5,466 bases of DNA from Caldilineaceae bacterium (GTDB taxonomy: Bacteria; Chloroflexota; Anaerolineae; Caldilineales; Caldilineaceae), in assembly GCA_026645635.1 (NCBI GenBank), contig JAPKMV010000285.1:1-5466 (forward strand), read 5' to 3'. The notes beneath the pieces were generated by a model. That model saw nothing but the letters and a program-made list of their open reading frames with translations, was not told the origin of the DNA and made no database searches. Below, piece by piece: positions 1-5,466 of the stretch; the stretch's first letter is position 1, and the number at the start of each line of letters is the position of its first letter. The translations under genes were made by a program, and so were the position numbers.

Positions 1-2750
1 CTCACCACCAGCGCGTGCGCGCCTGCGCCCAGGAAGCCGCGCACCAGCCCGACCGCCTCGCCGCCGCCCGCCACGCGCACCGCGCCGCTCTCGCACGCGC
101 TGAGCACCACCAGGCGGGCGCGCAGCGGCAGCCGGTAGATGGCGCGCACGTCGATCCAGCCGTCGGCCAATTTGAGCGCCGAGAAGAAAGGATTGTCGCT
201 GCGGAAAAGGCCGTGGGTAGCCACATGGAGCACGTCACTCGTGGCCGCAGCCTGACGCAATCCGGCCAGGGTGGCAGCGGCGCCCAGATAGAGCTGCGCC
301 GTCGGGAAATGGGCGGCAGCCGCGGCCACCTCCGGGCGCGCCTGGGGGATCGACGCGTCGTCGAGCGCCAGGGCTGCCAGCGCTGCCCGCGGCGCGTCGT
401 GCGCGGCGGCATGATGCACCGCCAGGCTCGCGCTGGCGGCATAGGCGATCTCGCAGCGCTCAAGCAGGTAGCGTTCGCCATCCCAGAGCGCAGCGAAGGG
501 CACGCGGTGCAGGTCGCCGTGGGGGATGACCAGCAGGCGCGCCGCAGTCAGCCTGGACATGAGCGGCGCACACACAAGCTGATAGACGGTGTGCAGCGCC
601 TGCCGGGCGCCGTGCAGCAGCCGCGCCGAGCGCGCCGGCGTCTGCTCACCGCCCACCTCCGCACGCCCGAGCTGAAAGTGAAGTTCGGCCAGCGCCGCGG
701 CCAGGTCTACACGGCAACAGAGGTTGCGTATGATGGTCGCCTGCTGCGCGCTCACCACGAAGGCGAGCACCTCGTCGCCCGCTGTGAAGTAGACGAGCGC
801 TTGCTGGTCGGCGGCAAGCATGCGCTGGAGTGTGACCAGATCGACCGGCGCGGACGCGGCCAGTGCACCGCCGGTGCGCCGTTCACTGCGCTCCAACGCG
901 GCTTCGTGGGTGCGAATGGCTGTCACCAGGTCGGCGACAGCGCCGCGGCTGCCGCTTTCGCCCAGCCAGCGGTTGTAGAGCCAGTGAAGCTGCTGGCGGA
1001 GCAGAGCCGCTTGCGCGTCATCCGGAGCGGCGACGGCAGCGCCGCCCGCGGCCAGCAGCCGCTCCAGCAAGGCGCGGGAACGGGCGCGTTCGACGACGGC
1101 AAATGCTGCGGCCACGGCATCCTCACCCTGGGGCGGCGCATCCAGCAGGCAGAGCACCAGGTCGGTGTAGATGTCCATCTTGTCGGCGAGATAGGCCGCG
1201 CGCACTTCTTCCAGGGCGAAGGTCGTCCGCTGCGCTTCGAGCAGGTCAACGGCCTGGGTCAGAACCGTGCGCGCGCCGGTGGAGTCCCCCAGCCAACGCC
1301 GATAGCGCCCCGTCAGATGCAGCAGGCGCAAATGCAGATGCGGGGCCGGCAGCGATGGGTGCGGCTGATCGTCGGTCACGCCGATGGCCTGTGCTGCCGC
1401 GGCCAGGTGCGCTGCACTGCGATCCGCGTCCTCCTGATGCAGCGCCACTTCGGCGGCCAGGAGGTGCACCTCGGCGCGGGTCAGGCGATCCCACGCTGCG
1501 GGCGGCGATTGGGGATCAGCGACTGGCGCGTCAGGCGTCGCAGCCGCAAGTATGGCGATGCGTTGGGCAGCGGCAGCGACATCACCGCTGCGCAACGCTG
1601 CCTGCACCTGTGCCAGTGCAACCTGATGCTGCCAGTAGCGGTTGTCAAGGGCCGTGAAGATGGCGGCCGCCTCGTCGAGCAGCGTGCGGGTTGTCGCCAC
1701 GTCATCCTGCGCGGCGGCCAGCAGCCCGGATGTGAGCAGCGCCTGCCCCAACTCGTAGCGCTGACCGGTGGTGCGAAAGAGCGCAACGGCGCGGTGCAGA
1801 CCGGCTTCGGCCTCGGGCAGCAGGTTGAGCGCCAGGTAGACGCGCGCTTGTTCGAGAAAGAGCACATCGGCCCGGGGCCAGCGCGGAGACGGGGCATCTG
1901 GGTCGTCCGTGCCCAGCAGGTCGCGCATAGCCTGGTCGAACGCGGGCAGCGCGTCGGCGTAGCGGCCCGTGCGCGCCAGCAGATGGCCAAGATTGGCGTA
2001 GAGCCGCCCGCGATCCAGCAGATCGTCGCTGCCGTGCAGCAGTTGGATCGCGCTGCGCAGCGTTTGTTCGGCCGCGGCCGGGTCGTCCAGATGGGTCAAC
2101 GCCAGGGCGATGGCTATGTCGACGCGAGCGAGACGCGGCGTCAGATCGCCGCGTTCGTCCGGCGGCGCGGCCTCCCACGCGGCGGCCAGGGCAGCGCGCA
2201 CGGTCTGGTTGAGAGCCAGCGCCTCAGCGTGCCGTTCCTGGTAGCTGAGTAACGTGGCCAGATTTTGCCGGGCAGCGAACGCCTGTCGAGCGGCGGGCGC
2301 GCCCAGTTCGTCCAGTTGGGCGATGGCGCCGCGGATGACCGCCTCGGCTTCGGCGTAGCGCCCCTGCTGGGTGAGCACCTGGGTGAGACCCAGCCCACTG
2401 CGGGCGACGAGCAGCGGCTCATCCGCGGCCTGCCACTGCTGGCGCGCCAGCAGCAGATGCGCTTCGGCGCCGGCAAGGTCGCCGGCCAGCGTGGCGACCC
2501 GCGCCTGGGCATAGGCGACCCAGGCCGCGGCGGACGACTCCGGTGGCGTCGCAGCGAGGATCGCCTGCGCCAACGTCAGCCAGGCGGACGCGGCGGTGGG
2601 CGTCTCCTCTGCGTGGGACAGCGCGGCCTGCGCCAGTTCGCTGGCCGTTGCCGCGGTGAACAGACCCGCCGCGGCGAGTTCCGACTGCGCTGCCGCAAGT
2701 TCCTGATCCGCCAGCCGTTCAAGCTGGTCGGCGGACAAATGGGACGCCAT
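1..2750 (-). CDS. TPR-repeat protein with C-terminal CHAT caspase-like protease domain (partial, C-terminus beyond window)
   Basis: The frame is open without a stop for 916 codons from the ATG at 2750 to the window edge. Residues about 77-507 form roughly nine to ten TPR-like helical hairpins (for example LARTGRYADALPAFDQAM near 255), a protein-interaction scaffold. A helical linker follows (residues 511-564, with ERARSRALLERL), of a kind common just ahead of CHAT domains. The CHAT domain begins near residue 637 and contains LLVIPHGDLHRVPFAALW (739-756), HVATHGLFRSDNPFF with catalytic His846, and LVVLSACESG with catalytic Cys886, then GFLGAGAHALVV. Both members of the Cys/His dyad are present, so an active cysteine peptidase is expected. 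There is no signal peptide or membrane segment, so it should be cytosolic. The start overlaps the stop of the upstream anti-sigma-like gene by one base, and a GGAG lies 8 nt before it. The family is well recognised; the substrate is unknown, and the neighbouring ZAS protein is my candidate by inference. Confidence 0.93.
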   Translation of the reverse strand, partial: MASHLSADQLERLADQELAAAQSELAAAGLFTAATASELAQAALSHAEETPTAASAWLTLAQAILAATPPESSAAAWVAYAQARVATLAGDLAGAEAHLLLARQQWQAADEPLLVARSGLGLTQVLTQQGRYAEAEAVIRGAIAQLDELGAPAARQAFAARQNLATLLSYQERHAEALALNQTVRAALAAAWEAAPPDERGDLTPRLARVDIAIALALTHLDDPAAAEQTLRSAIQLLHGSDDLLDRGRLYANLGHLLARTGRYADALPAFDQAMRDLLGTDDPDAPSPRWPRADVLFLEQARVYLALNLLPEAEAGLHRAVALFRTTGQRYELGQALLTSGLLAAAQDDVATTRTLLDEAAAIFTALDNRYWQHQVALAQVQAALRSGDVAAAAQRIAILAAATPDAPVADPQSPPAAWDRLTRAEVHLLAAEVALHQEDADRSAAHLAAAAQAIGVTDDQPHPSLPAPHLHLRLLHLTGRYRRWLGDSTGARTVLTQAVDLLEAQRTTFALEEVRAAYLADKMDIYTDLVLCLLDAPPQGEDAVAAAFAVVERARSRALLERLLAAGGAAVAAPDDAQAALLRQQLHWLYNRWLGESGSRGAVADLVTAIRTHEAALERSERRTGGALAASAPVDLVTLQRMLAADQQALVYFTAGDEVLAFVVSAQQATIIRNLCCRVDLAAALAELHFQLGRAEVGGEQTPARSARLLHGARQALHTVYQLVCAPLMSRLTAARLLVIPHGDLHRVPFAALWDGERYLLERCEIAYAASASLAVHHAAAHDAPRAALAALALDDASIPQARPEVAAAAAHFPTAQLYLGAAATLAGLRQAAATSDVLHVATHGLFRSDNPFFSALKLADGWIDVRAIYRLPLRARLVVLSACESGAVRVAGGGEAVGLVRGFLGAGAHALVV

Positions 2751-3361
2751 CAGGTGATCTCCAGCGCCGGCACGGTGAGCGCATCCCCAGCCGCAAAGGT
2801 CACGGTCAGGGTGTAGGCGCCGGGGGCGACGGCGGCCAGCCGGAAGCGGCCAGTGTCCGTTGTCTCCGTTTCATAGAGAAGCGCGCCATCGCCGCCGGCC
2901 AGTTGCACCAGTGCGGGTGTTGCCGTGGCGTCCTCGGCGGCGACTTCGCCGTCGAGCCGATAACCGCCCTGGCCAGGTTCGACGAGGAGTTCGATTTCGG
3001 CGGAGGGCGCGGTGTAAAGCAGGCGGTAGCTGGCCGTCCCGCCGCTGCGCACGCCTTGCAGCGCGGGCTGCTGGCGGCTGTCCCAGGCCAGCGTGGCGCG
3101 CACGGTCTGCCACATCTGCTGGAGCGGGGTGGGCTGGCGCTGCACCGCGCCGAACAGGCTGGCATAGCGCTGCAACGCCGCCGGGGACGGGTTGCTGCGG
3201 CGCGCGATCACGAATTCCCCCGCCAGCATCTGCACGGCAGCTTGTGCTTGCTGGCAAGTCGGGCAACCGGCCAGGTGTCGCGCAGCCTCTGTCGACAGCG
3301 CTGCGCCGTCGAAGACCACAGAAAACAGTTCTTCTTCTGCCAGATGATTCATTTCGTCCAT
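2750..3361 (-). CDS. Soluble anti-sigma-like protein: N-terminal ZAS zinc motif, C-terminal Ig/carboxypeptidase-regulatory-like domain
   Basis: The product is 203 residues. The N-terminus carries H29-x3-C33-x2-C36 (HLAGCPTC), the core of the zinc-binding anti-sigma (ZAS/zf-HC2) fold; His6, 23 residues upstream, could be the fourth ligand. A Pro/Gln/Arg-rich linker (about 53-83) leads to a middle segment (84-130) with RSGGTASYRLLY and then a beta-rich tail (133-203). That tail has the TDTGRFRLAAVAPGAYTLTV signature of carboxypeptidase-regulatory or Ig-like sandwiches. No transmembrane helix is visible, unlike many ZAS anti-sigma factors, so it probably acts in the cytosol. It lies between the sigma gene and the CHAT gene and overlaps the latter by one base. 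By inference it binds and restrains the sigma factor encoded upstream, with the CHAT protein as possible protease or partner. The start may instead be Met4 (3352), which has better Shine-Dalgarno spacing. It could also be a zinc-binding adaptor with no anti-sigma activity. Confidence 0.85.
   Translation of the reverse strand: MDEMNHLAEEELFSVVFDGAALSTEAARHLAGCPTCQQAQAAVQMLAGEFVIARRSNPSPAALQRYASLFGAVQRQPTPLQQMWQTVRATLAWDSRQQPALQGVRSGGTASYRLLYTAPSAEIELLVEPGQGGYRLDGEVAAEDATATPALVQLAGGDGALLYETETTDTGRFRLAAVAPGAYTLTVTFAAGDALTVPALEIT
2759..2762 (-). promoter_or_regulatory. Ribosome binding site of the TPR-CHAT gene, inside the upstream gene
   Basis: On the minus strand GGAG stands 8 nt before the ATG at 2750, within the last codons of the ZAS gene. 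With the TGATG stop/start overlap this points to translational coupling, and it fixes the CHAT start at 2750. Confidence 0.7.
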
Positions 3362-3369
3362 TCCCCACC
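3362..3369 (-). promoter_or_regulatory. Ribosome binding site deciding the start of the ZAS gene
   Basis: On the minus strand the purine-rich GGTGGGGA abuts the ATG at 3361 with no spacer but lies 9 nt before the in-frame ATG at 3352 (Met4). This spacing favours Met4 as the main start; the longer form is kept as the annotated maximum. Confidence 0.4.
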
Positions 3370-3435
3370 GCCAATCAGCAGGTCACGCGGCACGCGCGAC
3401 AGATTTCCAAGACACTGCTGGTCAAGTCACCCACT

Positions 3436-3550
3436 TTGACGCAGAGGCGCCGAGGTGCAGAGAAACGCAGAGAAAATCGAGAGAATGCGCAGCGGTCGCT
3501 GACGTTGCGACCCCTCTGCGAGTCTCTGCGTCGCCGCGCCTCTGCGTCAA
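3436..3550. repeat. Long imperfect inverted repeat (37-nt arms) built from GCAGAG units
   Basis: The left arm 3436-3472 and the right arm 3514-3550 are reverse complements at 31 of 37 positions; the outer 15 (TTGACGCAGAGGCGC) are identical. The 41-nt centre contains a second perfect 6-bp stem (ggtcgc 3494-3499 with gcgacc 3507-3512, 7-nt loop). The arms are themselves degenerate tandem repeats: gcagag-like units start at 3441, 3449, 3457 and 3467. As RNA on either strand it could fold into a long hairpin; as DNA it resembles a REP-like or miniature mobile repeat. No T-tract follows, so it is not a classical terminator. Confidence 0.85.
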
Positions 3551-3616
3551 CCCTGCCCCTTCTCAAACACTCTCTGTTCCTGATGAGGCGCAACGCGGCG
3601 CCAAAAATACGCCGGT

Positions 3617-4213
3617 TTACTGGGCATGGCCAAAGCCCAACCCTTCCAGGATGGCGCGCAGTTGCTGCAAGCAGCGGTTTCGCGTCGGGCCGATGCCACC
3701 CTTCGGGATGCCGAGCTGCGCGGCGATGTCGTCGTAGGAGGGTTCGCTGACGGACAGGAACACCAGCGTCAGCAGGCTGCGGCAGCGCTCCTGCAGGCGC
3801 TGCATGCCCGCGTAGAGCGCCTCCTGCCGGCCCCAGCCTTCCAGCAGGTCGGCGGGGGTGGGCAGCGGGCTGACAAGCTGCGGGCCATCCGCCGCACCGG
3901 TCGCGCTCTCTTCCACATCCTCCAATGACGTTTCGCGGCGCCGGCGTTGGAGGGCGCGCCAGGTGAAGCGCCGGGCCGTGGTCGCCAGCCAGGCGGCCAG
4001 CCGCTCCGGGTCGTCGATGGCGTGGAGGTGCTGCGCCAGCGCCAGGAAGGTCTCCTGCCCGACGTCGTCGACTTCGGGCGGCGTCAGGCCGTGGCGGACG
4101 GGCACGCTGTGCACCAGCCGGGCATAGCGGGCGACCAGCGCATCCCAGGCGCGTGCGTCGCCGCGCAGACAGCGCTGCACCAGGGCCGTGGTCGTGGGTT
4201 CGCTGGATTGCAA
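3617..4213 (-). CDS. ECF-type sigma-70 family RNA polymerase sigma factor
   Basis: The product is 198 residues with the two-domain ECF layout. Region 2 spans about 10-93 and includes CLRGDARAWDALVARYARLV and the polymerase-binding DDVGQETFLAL (49-59), ending in an Arg-rich stretch RRRR (90-93). A linker of about 35 residues, acidic then Pro-rich, leads to region 4 (about 130-189). Its helix-turn-helix SYDDIAAQLGIPKGGIGPTR (159-178) continues as NRCLQQLR and would read the -35 element. The IGPTRxRCL version of the recognition helix replaces the commoner VKSR type; I recall it from other ECF proteins. The start is TTG at 4213: an in-frame TGA lies 18 codons' worth of space too close (at 4231-4233 on the minus strand) for any upstream extension to an ATG, and GGGGAG stands 6 nt before the TTG. 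It heads the minus-strand cluster with the ZAS and TPR-CHAT genes, suggesting a dedicated regulator. Its target promoters are unknown. Confidence 0.93.
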   Translation of the reverse strand: MQSSEPTTTALVQRCLRGDARAWDALVARYARLVHSVPVRHGLTPPEVDDVGQETFLALAQHLHAIDDPERLAAWLATTARRFTWRALQRRRRETSLEDVEESATGAADGPQLVSPLPTPADLLEGWGRQEALYAGMQRLQERCRSLLTLVFLSVSEPSYDDIAAQLGIPKGGIGPTRNRCLQQLRAILEGLGFGHAQ

Positions 4214-4219
4214 TAGGTT

Positions 4220-4227
4220 CTCCCCTT
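4220..4227 (-). promoter_or_regulatory. Strong Shine-Dalgarno supporting a TTG start for the sigma gene
   Basis: On the minus strand AAGGGGAG ends 6 nt before the TTG at 4213. A second GGAG lies just upstream (4228-4231). The in-frame stop upstream rules out an earlier start, so this site decides the rare TTG initiation codon. Confidence 0.7.
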
Positions 4228-4242
4228 CTCCTCATGCAGAAA

Positions 4243-4260
4243 CGGCGCGTCTGCGCGCCG
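4243..4260. promoter_or_regulatory. Perfect 7-bp palindrome at the predicted transcript start of the sigma operon
   Basis: CGGCGCG (4243-4249) pairs with CGCGCCG (4254-4260) around a TCTG loop. It lies immediately downstream of the candidate -10 at 4264-4269 on the minus strand, so it would sit at about +1 to +15 of the message. It could be an operator or a 5'-leader hairpin. It has no following T-run that would mark a terminator. Confidence 0.4.
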
Positions 4261-4263
4261 GTC

Positions 4264-4269
4264 ATTCTA
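4264..4269 (-). promoter_or_regulatory. Candidate -10 element for the sigma/ZAS/CHAT operon
   Basis: On the minus strand TAGAAT matches the housekeeping TATAAT consensus at five of six positions, about 50 nt ahead of the TTG start. The sequence 17-19 nt upstream (TTACTC-like) is a poor -35. No clear ECF-style GGAAC/CGTC pair is visible here, so autoregulation by the encoded sigma factor is not supported by the sequence. Confidence 0.35.
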
Positions 4270-4312
4270 CACCCGAACGCGTGGGCGTGAGTAAGGCGAT
4301 GGTTTCGTGTCA

Positions 4313-4352
4313 CGTGTTGCGTGGCGAGACGAAGCACGCAGCACGCAACACG
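4313..4352. repeat. Perfect 11-bp inverted repeat
   Basis: CGTGTTGCGTG (4313-4323) is the exact reverse complement of CACGCAACACG (4342-4352), separated by 18 nt. The spacer contains a further cacgca (4335-4340) followed by gcacgca, so the right side is partly tandem. No T-tract adjoins it. Confidence 0.75.
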
Positions 4353-4377
4353 AGCACCTTTGGTCTAAAACGCTGCC

Positions 4378-4402
4378 TCTGCGACCATCTGCGCAATCTG
4401 CG
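4378..4402. repeat. Degenerate TCTGCG tandem repeat
   Basis: TCTGCG occurs at 4378-4383, 4388-4393 and 4397-4402, a spacing of 10 then 9 nt. A GACGCAGAGACGCA element follows on the same strand at 4427-4440 and shares GACGCAGAG with the outer arm of the inverted repeat at 3436-3550. Confidence 0.65.
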
Positions 4403-4445
4403 GATAGGTGGTGGTTTGTGACCTGCGACGCAGAGACGCACCGTT

Positions 4446-4481
4446 TTCGTGTACTTCGCACCTTTCGTGCCTATCGTGATC
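4446..4481. repeat. Four-unit 9-bp tandem repeat (TTCGTGNCT-like)
   Basis: Units start at exactly 9-base intervals: TTCGTGTAC (4446), TTCGCACCT (4455), TTCGTGCCT (4464) and ATCGTGATC (4473). The pattern is too regular for chance. It lies outside any supported gene and is not a CRISPR array, as there are no spacers. Confidence 0.7.
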
Positions 4482-4539
4482 CACGCGCCTGGGTTCTCCT
4501 GAATCCGCCGTGCCTGGCACGCGCTGCTGCCTGGACCTA

Positions 4540-4548
4540 TGGTACGAT
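4540..4548 (+). promoter_or_regulatory. Candidate extended -10 promoter of the ABC transporter gene
   Basis: TGG followed by TACGAT gives an extended TGn motif and a hexamer close to TATAAT, about 50 nt before the ATG at 4600. No good -35 is seen 16-18 nt upstream, which fits an extended -10 type promoter. Confidence 0.45.
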
Positions 4549-4582
4549 AGGGCAAGTGTCGTCTGGCGACGCTCAGCCCATG

Positions 4583-4590
4583 AAAGGAAG
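4583..4590 (+). promoter_or_regulatory. Ribosome binding site of the ABC transporter gene
   Basis: AAAGGAAG ends 9 nt before the ATG at 4600. It favours this start over the out-of-frame ATG at 4580. Confidence 0.65.
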
Positions 4591-4599
4591 CACACGAAG

Positions 4600-5466
4600 A
4601 TGGTCGCAATCGAGACGGTCGATCTGGTCAAGACCTACCAGCCGGCCAAAGCCGAGCCGGTGACTGCGCTGGCCGGCGTCAGCCTGGCTGTGGAGTCCGG
4701 CGCAATCTACGCCCTGCTCGGTCCCAACGGCGCGGGCAAGACGACGCTGCTGAGCATCCTGACGACGCTGATCGAGCCGACGCACGGCAAGGCCACGGTG
4801 GCCGGCTTCGATGTGGTGGCGGATGCGGCCCAGGTGCGGCGGCGCATCGGCGTCACCTTTCAGGAACTGGTGGTGGACGGCGAACTGACCGGGCGCCAGG
4901 TGCTCGACTTCCACGGCCAACTCTACGGCATCGACGGCAAGACGCGGCGCAGTCGCATCGACCAACTCGCCGCGCTGGTGGAATTGAGCGACGTGCTGGG
5001 ACGCAAGGTCGCCACCTATTCCGGCGGCATGAAGCGGCGGCTGGAACTGGCGCGGGGGCTGCTCACGCAGCCGCAAGTGCTCTTCCTCGACGAACCGACC
5101 CAGGGGCTGGACCCGCAGAACCGGGTCAACATCTGGAAATATATCCGCCACCTGCGCGCTGGCGGAGGCATCACGCTGCTGTTGACGACCCACTACATGG
5201 AGGAGGCCGAGGCGCTGGCCGACCGCGTGGGGATCATCGACCACGGGCGGCTGGTGGTGGAGGGGCCGCCGGGCGAACTGGTGCACGCGCTGGGCGCGGA
5301 CATGATCACCCTGGAAGGGCAGGGCGACGCCCTCGACCTGCAAACCCGGCTGAATGGTCTGCGCTACGTGGCGCAGACGACGCTCCACACGGCGGGCGCC
5401 GGCCACGTCCTGCAGGTGGGCGTGGACGACGGCGCCGCGCGGCTGGCGGAGGTGATCGCCGCGGCT
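4600..5466 (+). CDS. ABC transporter ATP-binding protein, DrrA/CcmA-type (partial, C-terminus beyond window)
   Basis: The first 289 residues are visible and run off the window. All ATPase motifs are intact: Walker [10 protein letters not shown] (41-49), Q-loop Gln88, signature [15 protein letters not shown] (140-154), Walker B VLFLDEPT (160-167) with Glu165 as catalytic base, D-loop GLDP (169-172) and switch His198 in TTHYMEEAE. The arrangement, including GLDPQNR and HYMEEAE, is typical of the DrrA/NodI/CcmA exporter ATPases. These pair with a separately encoded ABC-2 type permease, which is expected just beyond 5466. The tail after about residue 225 is the usual accessory region of this subfamily. 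The substrate cannot be told from the ATPase; drug, lipid or polysaccharide export are all possible. The gene is divergent from the sigma operon with its own promoter and ribosome binding site, so a functional link with the CHAT cluster is not indicated. Confidence 0.95.
   Translation, partial: MVAIETVDLVKTYQPAKAEPVTALAGVSLAVESGAIYALLGPNGAGKTTLLSILTTLIEPTHGKATVAGFDVVADAAQVRRRIGVTFQELVVDGELTGRQVLDFHGQLYGIDGKTRRSRIDQLAALVELSDVLGRKVATYSGGMKRRLELARGLLTQPQVLFLDEPTQGLDPQNRVNIWKYIRHLRAGGGITLLLTTHYMEEAEALADRVGIIDHGRLVVEGPPGELVHALGADMITLEGQGDALDLQTRLNGLRYVAQTTLHTAGAGHVLQVGVDDGAARLAEVIAAA

Larger units (their letters stand above)
3362..3616. other. 255-base gap between sigma and ZAS genes
   Basis: No credible gene lies here. 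It holds the large inverted repeat at 3436-3550 and a small 5-bp hairpin (3587-3591 with 3598-3602). On the minus strand the T-run at about 3603-3607 comes before that hairpin, so it does not make an intrinsic terminator for the sigma gene. A GGAAC (3576-3580, minus strand) looks like an ECF -35 element but has no convincing -10 partner. Read-through from the sigma gene into the ZAS gene is therefore plausible but not shown. Confidence 0.6.
4214..4599. other. Divergent intergenic region between sigma operon and ABC transporter gene
   Basis: The 386 bases hold no credible gene. They contain outward-facing candidate promoters at each end, with an 11-bp inverted repeat and two patches of degenerate tandem repeats between them. 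Short open frames here translate to repeat-derived sequence on both strands and have no recognisable domain. Confidence 0.65.

Noticed and set aside
15..2252. A 745-codon open frame on the plus strand opposite the CHAT gene
   Set aside because: Its translation is rich in Arg, Gln, Gly and Ala with no recognisable domain, and the opposite strand has clear TPR and CHAT motifs throughout. Long antisense frames are common in GC-rich genes.
3576..3580. GGAAC on the minus strand as an ECF -35 for the ZAS and CHAT genes
   Set aside because: No CGTC-like or other convincing -10 lies 15-18 nt downstream, so a five-base match alone is not enough.
3587..3607. Intrinsic terminator after the sigma gene
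   Set aside because: The stem is only 5 bp and, in the direction of transcription, the T-run precedes the hairpin rather than following it.
2860..3750. Plus-strand open frame spanning the ZAS gene and the inverted repeat
   Set aside because: It is Arg/Pro-rich, runs antisense to the ZAS gene and across repeat sequence, and has no domain signature.
3375..4337. A 320-codon minus-strand frame covering the sigma gene
   Set aside because: It is an out-of-frame shadow with Arg/Pro/Ala-rich translation; the sigma-70 motifs are in the other frame with a good ribosome site.
4378..4481. CRISPR array, prompted by the TPR-CHAT and sigma factor neighbours
   Set aside because: The repeats are 9-10 bp and head-to-tail with no spacers, and no cas gene is visible. 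The resemblance to type III-E is only in the protease/inhibitor/sigma roles.
4573..5406. A 277-codon minus-strand frame opposite the ABC ATPase
   Set aside because: The plus strand has all ABC ATPase motifs in order; the His/Gln/Arg-rich antisense product is a shadow.

Overview
The window comes from a GC-rich bacterial chromosome. The mix of genes (a large TPR-CHAT protein, an ECF-type sigma factor, a DrrA-type ABC ATPase) and the short-period repeats between genes suggest Chloroflexota, perhaps an Anaerolineae/Caldilineaceae-like lineage. That placement is a recollection-based inference; nothing in the window proves it.

Layout: positions 1-4213 carry a three-gene set read on the minus strand, in transcription order: (1) an ECF-type sigma factor (4213-3617) starting at TTG behind a strong Shine-Dalgarno; (2) a 203-residue soluble protein with an N-terminal zinc-binding anti-sigma (ZAS) motif and a C-terminal Ig/carboxypeptidase-regulatory-like beta domain (3361-2750); (3) a large TPR-repeat protein ending in a CHAT caspase-like protease domain with its His/Cys pair intact (2750 to the window edge; C-terminus missing). 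Genes 2 and 3 overlap by one base (TGATG). Genes 1 and 2 are separated by 255 bases that hold a long imperfect inverted repeat with 37-nt arms.

Positions 4214-4599 are a divergent intergenic region. It holds a candidate promoter for the sigma operon, a 7-bp palindrome near its predicted transcript start, an 11-bp inverted repeat, two patches of 9-10 bp tandem degenerate repeats, and an extended -10 promoter for the plus-strand gene. From 4600 to the edge runs a DrrA/CcmA-type ABC transporter ATPase, probably unrelated to the minus-strand genes.

The main point of interest is the sigma / ZAS protein / TPR-CHAT protease cluster. By analogy with type III-E CRISPR systems, where a TPR-CHAT protease (Csx29) cleaves Csx30 and so affects a sigma factor, it may be a CRISPR-free, protease-gated transcription switch: the TPR region senses a signal, the CHAT protease cuts the cytosolic ZAS protein, and the sigma factor is released. 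This is a hypothesis from gene order and domain content only.
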